Below, piece by piece: positions 1 to 4,794 of a stretch of 5,796 nt of DNA. A program made the position numbers and the translations under genes. The notes under the pieces were generated by a model that did not search any database, was not told where the DNA came from, and saw only the letters and a program-made list of their open reading frames with translations. Each line of letters starts with the position of its first letter. The first letter of the stretch is position 1. Origin of the DNA: an uncultured Clostridia bacterium (lineage in GTDB: Bacteria; Bacillota; Clostridia; Christensenellales; Aristaeellaceae); the NCBI GenBank assembly GCA_934636425.1, contig CAKUAV010000178.1, positions 1-5,796 on the forward strand, written 5' to 3'.

Positions 1-3000
1 GTATGAACGCGCGCGTGCGGCTGATCCTCTCCGCCGCCTCTCCGCACGATTTCTGATAGGCGATTTTGCCCAGATGCGCGGCGCTCTGGCCGATCACGAA
101 TATCAGCGCGGCCAGACCCGTCCACCAGACGGCCGGATTGCCCATGCAGGAAATCGAGGAGATCCAGCCCTCCGGCATGAACTCCGTGCCCGAATAGTAC
201 CACATCGGCTTTATGATCAGCGGCCACTCGTACCAGGGCGAGCGGAAATAGTGCGTGTCGCTGGTCAGCCCCTTGTGGTAGTTGAACATATGCACCTGCG
301 CGCGCCACACGCGCTCAAGGCTCAGCCCGCCGGTCGGCTTCATATACCAGTAATACGAGAAATAGTATATCGCGATCGGCACGGCGATGAACATGACCAC
401 GCAGAACAGGCAGGTCATGACCGCGTACTGCCAGAATTTTTCGCGCGCGCGGTCGTATTCCGCGCCCTGATCGCCCTCCTTGAGCGCGCGGACGTGCTCG
501 ATATAGCGGCGGATGAGCGTGGCGAAGAACAGCACCGCCAGTCCCACGGCCGCATAGATGCAGATCCACTTGCTGGCAATGCCCAGCCCCATGCACAGCC
601 CGCACAGCCCCAGCGGAATCAGCGTCTTTCTGAAATCGTCGGTGTAGAAGTTCATCTGGCAGTATCTGAACATGAACAGATACATGAGCAGTATGAAGAA
701 CACGCCGTATGTGTCGATCGTGGCGATGCGCGTCTGCGTAAAGTGCATGGCGTCGAGCGCGAGCAGCAGCATACCGACTGTGGCATAGCGCGTCTTTTTG
801 AACAGCTGCTTGACGAGCAGATACATGATCGGCAGCATCAGCACGCCGAAGAGCGCGCCCATAAAGCGCCAGCCGAACGGCGTCATGCCGAACATTTCGA
901 TGCCCAGCATGATCAGCACCTTGCCCAGCGGCGGGTGCGTGGTCTCGTAGGGATTCATGTTGTGCGCAAACTCATAGCCCGTGCGCGCGTGGTAGATCTC
1001 GTCGAAATAGGAGCTGTTGTAGTAGCTCGGATGCGCGGGCACAGTGTCCTGCTCGTCGGTCAGCAGCTGCGCCGCCTCTCCGCGCTGCGCGTCCGCGCCC
1101 TCGCTCGAAACGCCGGCAATGGGCAGTACGTTTCCGTCCGCGTCGAGGAATGCGACCTCGTGCAGCACAAGCCCGGCCTTCTCGGCGGTGATGCGGATAT
1201 AGCGCGCCGTCCTGAGCGGATAGCCGCTCTCGAGCGCGGTGAACTTGCCCTCCTCGCTGCGCTGCTGCGGAGAATACCACAGCCAGCGGAAAATCTGCCC
1301 CTGATCGTATTTGGCCAGACCATCCTCGCCCCAGTTTTCGCCGTCCTCCGAAAAGGACACCGTGAACGACGAGGAGCATATGCCGCCGTAATAAGTCATG
1401 TGGAACGTCGAAACGTCCTCAAGCTCGAACGTGACCGTCTCCCCCGCAAGGCTGCTCGTCCAGGCGGTCTGGGGCGCCTTCATGCTGCCCAGATTGGTGA
1501 ACGCCAGGACGGAATAGACCAGCGTCACGGCCGCCATGACGATATAGTCGGCGCGCCTGAGATTCAGTTTATAATTGCCCGCGCGCAGTATCGGCGCTTT
1601 TGCGCTGGAGACGCGCGCGCTCTCGACGGCCCGCTTTTCACGCTCGAGCAGCTTGTCTGCGTTGAGATAGCGGCGGCGCAGGCAGATATCCCAGCCCGTC
1701 CAGACGAGTATCGGCGCGGCGGCGGTGTTGAGCAGCGCCACAAACACGCTGGGCGCACGGCTGTTCATCAGCCACTGATCCTCGAGCACCAGCGCGCCGT
1801 TCAAGAACACGGAGGCCGACAGCATGATCGCCGTGCCGAGAATGCGCGCGTCCCGATCGACCGCATAGGCCGCCAGCAGCAGCGCTATGGCCGGATAGAG
1901 ATAGCGCTCGTGCATCTTCGCGCCGAAGGCAAATATCACGGAAAGCGCCATGGCGCAGAGCAGAAACACAGTGCTGCGGTCGCCCGACTTTATATAGAAC
2001 CACGCGGCCAGACCGAAGGCGACGGCATAGGCCGCCCATGAAATATACGTCCACGCGCCCGCATCGCCCAGCGCGCGCCAGTTCATGCCCAGCAGCACAT
2101 AGAAATTGCAGGCGTTGACGGTGATATAGTTGTATTCGTTCAGCGTGCCCGCATACAGGCTCCACAGCCACGAAAACGGATCGCGCCCCTGCGCCAGCGA
2201 AAACGGCAGCGCCGCGGCGATGATGACGCCAAGCATCAGCCCAATGCCCGCGCCGATCTGCCCAAGCGTCTCGGAGCGCTTTTCGCGCGCGGCGACGATT
2301 TCACAGATCAGCACCAGAAGGCCTATGGGCGCGAACATCAGCGCCTGCGGCTTGATCAGTATGGCGCAGGCGAACACCGACAGCGCGCTCTTCCAGCGGC
2401 GCGACACCGCGTAGGACATGGCCAGAAGCAGCAGCAGCGACAGCACGCAGTCCACCTGCCCCCACACGGCGGCGTTGAATATCACCGCGGGGTTGATGAG
2501 ATAGGCCGCGCCCAGCCACGAAGCGCCCAGCCGCCCCAGCTTTTTGCGGGACATATCGGCCAATAGCAGCGCGATCAGCAGATCGCACGCGATCGGAATC
2601 GCCTTGATCAGCAGCCAGTGCGCCGGCGTGTCGTAGCCAATGTTCAGCAGCACGCGCAGCGCGCCGATCGGCCAGAGCAGCAGCATGTATCCGGGCGGAT
2701 AGTCGCACCAGTCGTCATAAAAGTGGAAGCCATTGCGGAATATGCGCTCCGCCCAGCCCTCAAAGCAGTTCATGTCCACGCCAAAGCCGCGCACGCTCAC
2801 CGCCAGCGTGACGCGCACGATCAGTCCAGCCGCCAGCGCCGCGCCCAGCACAATGCGCGCGCACTTAACGTCGTCGCCGCGGCGGCGGCAGAGCGCATAG
2901 CTGAGCGCGCACCCGAGCGCAAAGAGAAGCGAGAGCGCTATGAGCAGCGCAAAGGACGTGCGCTTTTCCTCCTCGTCGCCGGAATCATCGGCGGCGGACG

Positions 3001-3625
3001 CGCCCGTGCGCGCCTCGAGGCTGTGCCCGGTCTCTCCGTCCGGCACGCCGTCCACGCGCGTGACCGACACGTCGTCAAACCACGCCCTGCCCGTCTCGAG
3101 AGAGCCGTAGCCGCCCACGCGGCACATCACGGTGATGCTCTTCTGATCGGAGGCGGTTTTCCCGTAGAGCGTCAGCCTGACCCATTCGCCGTCCGTGTCG
3201 TAGACCGGCTCGGAATAGACGAACGTGTCCTTGACGGAGAGGCTCGCACCCACGCCGCCCTCCTTGCCGCCCTCGACGCGCGCCATGCAGGAGATCAGAT
3301 ACCACGCGTTCGGCTGAACGGAAATCGTCTGCTCGAAGCGCGCGTCGTTCTCCTCGACATTCTCCACGCAGGCCGACTTTGAGCCGGAATACGCCGTGTC
3401 CGAAAGCGTCAGATAGCTCACGCCCTCGTCCCAGTACCAGCGGCCGACCGTCCAGCCGCCCGGCAGATCGCCCGACGCGCTTTCAAAGCCGCCGTTGGCG
3501 ATCAGATTGCCCTCCTCGGGCGCGGTGCGGCCGCGGACGAGCGCAAAAATGCCCGCGCCCGCAATAAGCAGCGCCACAAGGACGCAGAGCGCGATGATTC
3601 CCTGTTTCTTCGTTATCTTTGACAT
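1..3625 (-). CDS. Double GT-C glycosyltransferase: Gpi18-like half fused to PMT (GT39)-like half, with two extracytoplasmic beta modules; 3' end outside window
   Basis: Integral membrane enzyme predicted to transfer sugars from polyprenyl-phosphate donors to acceptors on the outer face of the membrane. 1208 residues are visible, all in one open frame, with no stop before the left edge. Residues 8-32 form a signal anchor. Residues 39-191 look like a CBM4_9-type module (opens GNLIANGGFE, closes WFDDVSV). An acidic linker (209-222) follows, then a membrane segment at 224-246 and RRR (247-249). The first GT-C half carries D284 in its first outer loop, YPPGY (309-313), NPAVIFN-AVWGQVD (378-392), KPQ (425-427) and HERYLYP (572-578), typical of COG5542. 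A basic cytoplasmic linker (649-691) leads to the second half: membrane segment 692-713, F5/8C-like module about 714-845, the PMT acidic pair D875-E876, THPPLGK (896-902), SKW (1018-1020), and PW-EWPL (1130-1136) with NPAVWW (1163-1168). Probably only the last few membrane helices are missing. The ATG at 3625 has a GAGGT site 5 nt upstream. Family calls are firm; the sugar, acceptor and activity of each half are unknown. Confidence 0.88.
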   Translation of the reverse strand, partial: MSKITKKQGIIALCVLVALLIAGAGIFALVRGRTAPEEGNLIANGGFESASGDLPGGWTVGRWYWDEGVSYLTLSDTAYSGSKSACVENVEENDARFEQTISVQPNAWYLISCMARVEGGKEGGVGASLSVKDTFVYSEPVYDTDGEWVRLTLYGKTASDQKSITVMCRVGGYGSLETGRAWFDDVSVTRVDGVPDGETGHSLEARTGASAADDSGDEEEKRTSFALLIALSLLFALGCALSYALCRRRGDDVKCARIVLGAALAAGLIVRVTLAVSVRGFGVDMNCFEGWAERIFRNGFHFYDDWCDYPPGYMLLLWPIGALRVLLNIGYDTPAHWLLIKAIPIACDLLIALLLADMSRKKLGRLGASWLGAAYLINPAVIFNAAVWGQVDCVLSLLLLLAMSYAVSRRWKSALSVFACAILIKPQALMFAPIGLLVLICEIVAAREKRSETLGQIGAGIGLMLGVIIAAALPFSLAQGRDPFSWLWSLYAGTLNEYNYITVNACNFYVLLGMNWRALGDAGAWTYISWAAYAVAFGLAAWFYIKSGDRSTVFLLCAMALSVIFAFGAKMHERYLYPAIALLLAAYAVDRDARILGTAIMLSASVFLNGALVLEDQWLMNSRAPSVFVALLNTAAAPILVWTGWDICLRRRYLNADKLLEREKRAVESARVSSAKAPILRAGNYKLNLRRADYIVMAAVTLVYSVLAFTNLGSMKAPQTAWTSSLAGETVTFELEDVSTFHMTYYGGICSSSFTVSFSEDGENWGEDGLAKYDQGQIFRWLWYSPQQRSEEGKFTALESGYPLRTARYIRITAEKAGLVLHEVAFLDADGNVLPIAGVSSEGADAQRGEAAQLLTDEQDTVPAHPSYYNSSYFDEIYHARTGYEFAHNMNPYETTHPPLGKVLIMLGIEMFGMTPFGWRFMGALFGVLMLPIMYLLVKQLFKKTRYATVGMLLLALDAMHFTQTRIATIDTYGVFFILLMYLFMFRYCQMNFYTDDFRKTLIPLGLCGLCMGLGIASKWICIYAAVGLAVLFFATLIRRYIEHVRALKEGDQGAEYDRAREKFWQYAVMTCLFCVVMFIAVPIAIYYFSYYWYMKPTGGLSLERVWRAQVHMFNYHKGLTSDTHYFRSPWYEWPLIIKPMWYYSGTEFMPEGWISSISCMGNPAVWWTGLAALIFVIGQSAAHLGKIAYQKSCGEAAERISRTRAFI

Positions 3626-3630
3626 GGCAG

Positions 3631-3635
3631 ACCTC
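3631..3635 (-). promoter_or_regulatory. Ribosome binding site of the double glycosyltransferase
   Basis: GAGGT on the minus strand, 5 nt before the ATG at 3625. It fixes this start: the codons that follow read directly into a hydrophobic signal anchor (MSKITKKQGIIALCVLVALL). An earlier out-of-frame ATG at 3645 has no such site. Confidence 0.7.
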
Positions 3636-3654
3636 GACGTTTCATAATTTTGAC

Positions 3655-3705
3655 GAGCGCCCGCACAGCGGCAGGGCGCTCCTGCGAGATTTTAAGCGGG
3701 CGCTC
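3655..3705 (-). repeat. Nested inverted repeat just upstream of the glycosyltransferase start
   Basis: GAGCGCCCGC at 3655-3664 pairs perfectly over 10 bp with GCGGGCGCTC at 3696-3705. Inside the 31-nt loop a second hairpin, GCAGG-GCGCT-CCTGC (3671-3685), has a perfect 5-bp stem. On the minus strand the structure ends 29 nt before the ATG at 3625. No run of U follows it on the minus strand, and only TTT follows on the plus strand, so it is not a convincing intrinsic terminator. It could be a leader structure or a pause site. Confidence 0.6.
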
Positions 3706-3743
3706 TTTGAAAAGCGCGCGGCATGAAGCACGTTTCCTGTCAT

Positions 3744-3798
3744 GCAGAGTCCATTGTGGAAAGAGAAAATCCGGCGCGCAGGCTTGAGCGGACTCTGC
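3744..3798. repeat. 9-bp inverted repeat in the deaminase/glycosyltransferase gap
   Basis: GCAGAGTCC at 3744-3752 and GGACTCTGC at 3790-3798 are perfect reverse complements separated by 37 nt. No coding sequence explains it. The long loop makes it weaker as a simple hairpin, but it could be the base of a larger folded leader together with the repeat at 3655-3705. Confidence 0.5.
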
Positions 3799-3913
3799 GC
3801 GGCGCTCTGATTTCCTACTTTCAAACAAAGACGATCCCGACGGGCGCGCGAAAGCCGTTCCCCTGCATTTCGCGAATGAAAGGAGACGCCCGGCGGCGCT
3901 CATGCTGGAAGCG

Positions 3914-4369
3914 CTATTTGTCGTAGCGCTCCAGCAGCACGCCGCCCTCCTTGAGAATCTCCCGGGCGAAGTCGTCCGGATAGCCCTCGCGGTAGACCAC
4001 GCGCACAATGCCCGAATTGACGATCATCTTGGCGCACACGCCGCAGGGCTGATGCGTGCAGTAGAGCGTCGCGCCGTCTATGGACACGCCCAGCTTGGCC
4101 GCCTGAATGATGGCGTTCTGCTCGGCGTGTATGGCATAGCACATCTCCTGCCGCGTGCCGGAGGGAATGCCCAGCCTGCGCCGCAGACACTCGCCGCGCT
4201 CCATGCAGGTCTTGACCCCCGCAGGCGCGCCGTTGTAGCCGGTGGTCATGATGCGCTTGTTCTTGACGATGACCGCGCCGATCTTGCGGTTGGGCTGATA
4301 GCAGCTCGCCCAGCCCGCAATCACCTGCGCCATTTCCATAAAGCGGTCGTCCCATTTATCATATCCCAT
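3914..4369 (-). CDS. Deoxycytidylate (dCMP) deaminase, COG2131/ComEB family
   Basis: Cytosolic zinc enzyme converting dCMP to dUMP plus ammonia, supplying dUMP to thymidylate synthase. From the ATG at 4369 it is 151 residues, the usual length for the family, and ends in TAG. The family's opening WDDRFM is at residues 6-11, followed by GAVIVK (31-36) and GYNGAP (44-49). The cytidine-deaminase zinc site is complete: H81-A-E83 (E83 is the proton shuttle) and P108-C109-x-x-C112, inside HAEQNAI and THQPCGVCAKMI. Cysteines 55, 61 and 77 lie in the loop before HAE, as in related Firmicutes proteins. In-frame earlier starts exist (ATG 4414, TTG 4462), but both lie upstream of the likely transcription start set by the promoter at 4416-4444 and add residues that do not fit the family. 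An AGGGA site (4376-4380) sits 6 nt before the chosen ATG. The next gene on the same strand begins 288 bp downstream. In Bacillus the homologue is called comEB; no competence genes are visible here. Confidence 0.93.
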   Translation of the reverse strand: MGYDKWDDRFMEMAQVIAGWASCYQPNRKIGAVIVKNKRIMTTGYNGAPAGVKTCMERGECLRRRLGIPSGTRQEMCYAIHAEQNAIIQAAKLGVSIDGATLYCTHQPCGVCAKMIVNSGIVRVVYREGYPDDFAREILKEGGVLLERYDK

Positions 4370-4415
4370 AAGCTGTCCCTGCCTTTCAGGCGTGTAGAAT
4401 TCTCTTTTTTCCATT

Positions 4416-4444
4416 ATTATATCATCGCATTTTGCGAATTGCAA
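4416..4444 (-). promoter_or_regulatory. Sigma-A promoter of the dCMP deaminase gene
   Basis: On the minus strand, -35 TTGCAA (4439-4444), a 17-nt spacer and -10 TATAAT (4416-4421, perfect). Transcription should start near 4409, giving a leader of about 40 nt before the ATG at 4369. This placement argues against the upstream in-frame starts. The spacer contains the inverted repeat listed at 4425-4437. Confidence 0.7.
4425..4437. promoter_or_regulatory. Possible operator: inverted repeat in the deaminase promoter spacer
   Basis: TCGCA-TTT-TGCGA, a perfect 5+3+5 dyad, fills most of the space between the -10 and -35 of the deaminase promoter. That is a classic place for a repressor site. It does not match the NrdR box or any operator I can name. 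A 12/13 copy of the overlapping GCATTTTGCGAAT (4427-4439) occurs at 3865-3877 on the other side of the gene. The function is inferred from position and symmetry only. Confidence 0.35.
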
Positions 4445-4566
4445 CCGCATAGACGCAGACAAAGCGCCTCCGGTTGCCCGTATTTTATAATGCGCGCGTT
4501 AAATATCCACGGAGAATTTCGATCTATTTCTACGATATTACACCTTTTCTCGCTGCAAGGCAAGTA

Positions 4567-4576
4567 AACACGTGTT
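4567..4576. repeat. 10-bp palindrome AACACGTGTT in the divergent region
   Basis: Perfect palindrome AACACGTGTT, followed 8 nt later by another GTGTT (4585-4589) in the plus orientation. It lies between the two divergent promoters, about 78 bp upstream of the clpB -35. It could be a protein-binding site, but I cannot assign it to a known regulator. Confidence 0.3.
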
Positions 4577-4653
4577 CTTAATGTGTTAAATAGCGCGCCG
4601 CCGCCCGCCGCTCACGGCTGCTCAAAAAGAATTGTTAAGTTTTGAATTTTCTA

Positions 4654-4682
4654 TTGACAAGCGGCTTGACTGCCCTTATACT
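4654..4682 (+). promoter_or_regulatory. Sigma-A promoter of clpB
   Basis: -35 TTGACA (4654-4659, perfect consensus), a 17-nt spacer and -10 TATACT (4677-4682, 5 of 6). An A/T-rich tract (4625-4653) lies directly upstream. The expected transcription start is near 4689, giving a leader of about 106 nt. The strength of this promoter fits a stress gene held down by a repressor. Confidence 0.85.
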
Positions 4683-4688
4683 GACAAT

Positions 4689-4705
4689 AGTCAAAGAAAG
4701 TCAAA
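4689..4705 (+). promoter_or_regulatory. CtsR operator of clpB
   Basis: AGTCAAA-GAA-AGTCAAA is an exact match to the CtsR heptad direct repeat (RGTCAAA NAN RGTCAAA). It begins 6 nt after the -10, so bound CtsR would cover the transcription start. CtsR is the class III heat-shock repressor of Firmicutes, controlling clp genes. This predicts that clpB is repressed at normal temperature and released by heat or protein stress. The ctsR gene is not in the window. No CIRCE element (HrcA site) is seen. Confidence 0.9.
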
Positions 4706-4751
4706 GCGATTGATCTTCCGAGACGGCGCGCTGCCGCGAGCTCTTCACGGC

Positions 4752-4781
4752 GGGGTGCATGAATCAGCGATTTGATTCCCC
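4752..4781 (+). other. Possible hairpin in the clpB leader just before the ribosome site
   Basis: GAATC (4761-4765) pairs with GATTC (4774-4778) around an 8-nt loop. Three of the G's at 4752-4755 can pair with CCC at 4779-4781 across a 5-nt bulge. The hairpin ends directly before AAGGAG at 4782. It does not cover the ribosome site itself, so a thermosensor role is not supported. The pairing is modest. Confidence 0.25.
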
Positions 4782-4790
4782 AAGGAGTGA
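4782..4790 (+). promoter_or_regulatory. Ribosome binding site of clpB
   Basis: AAGGAGTGA is nearly the full anti-Shine-Dalgarno complement; its AAGGAG core ends 7 nt before the ATG at 4795. It sets the start codon, which agrees with the normal ClpB N-terminus. Confidence 0.85.
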
Positions 4791-4794
4791 TTTT

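Larger units (their letters stand above)
3626..3913 (-). other. Non-coding, repeat-rich gap between dCMP deaminase and glycosyltransferase genes
   Basis: This 288-bp stretch lies between two minus-strand genes. The short open frames on both strands lack ribosome sites and recognisable protein content. It holds two long inverted repeats (3655-3705 and 3744-3798). It also holds five copies of the heptamer GGCGCTC: direct at 3675, 3699, 3801 and 3895, and inverted at 3655-3661. There is no clear sigma-A promoter for the glycosyltransferase gene on the minus strand and no terminator with a U-tract. Read-through from the deaminase promoter is therefore possible, with the region acting as a structured leader, but this is inference. 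Confidence 0.5.
4370..4794. other. Divergent intergenic region between the dCMP deaminase gene and clpB
   Basis: It carries both outward promoters: the deaminase promoter at 4416-4444 (minus) and the clpB promoter at 4654-4682 (plus). The part between them is clearly more AT-rich than the genes. It holds a 10-bp palindrome (4567-4576), a spaced 6-bp inverted repeat (AATATC 4502-4507 with GATATT 4534-4539), and a GC-rich patch around 4590-4620. The stretch 4625-4653, just before the clpB -35, is A/T-rich and could act as an UP element. I see no convincing gene in it on either strand. Confidence 0.6.

Noticed and set aside
74..2041. Plus-strand open frame of 655 codons opposite the glycosyltransferase gene
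   Set aside because: It is the antisense shadow of the GC-rich minus-strand gene: rich in Arg, His, Gln and Ala, with no domain and no ribosome site. The minus strand reads as a clear multi-domain protein over the same bases.
2618..3382. Plus-strand open frame of 254 codons
   Set aside because: Same antisense effect opposite the N-terminal part of the glycosyltransferase; its translation has no recognisable family content.
3613..3645. Ten-codon upstream reading frame (MKRRGLPCQR) overlapping the glycosyltransferase start on the minus strand
   Set aside because: It has no ribosome site of its own, and a frame of this length is expected by chance.
3886..3899. Small GC-rich hairpin (GCGCC-loop-GGCGT on the minus strand) shortly after the deaminase stop codon, considered as a terminator
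   Set aside because: The stem is only 5 bp with a wobble pair, and the following CTCCTTTCATT is not a real U-tract.
3723..3926. Possible small plus-strand gene of 67 codons in the non-coding gap
   Set aside because: It has no Shine-Dalgarno site before the ATG, an Arg-rich shadow-like composition, and it overlaps the 3' end of the deaminase gene.
4486..4491. Plus-strand TATAAT as a further promoter
   Set aside because: No acceptable -35 at 16-18 nt upstream; the only TTG-containing hexamer is about 6 nt away.
3902..4567. Plus-strand open frame of 221 codons opposite the dCMP deaminase gene
   Set aside because: Antisense to a well-conserved zinc deaminase; it has no ribosome site and runs on through the deaminase promoter.
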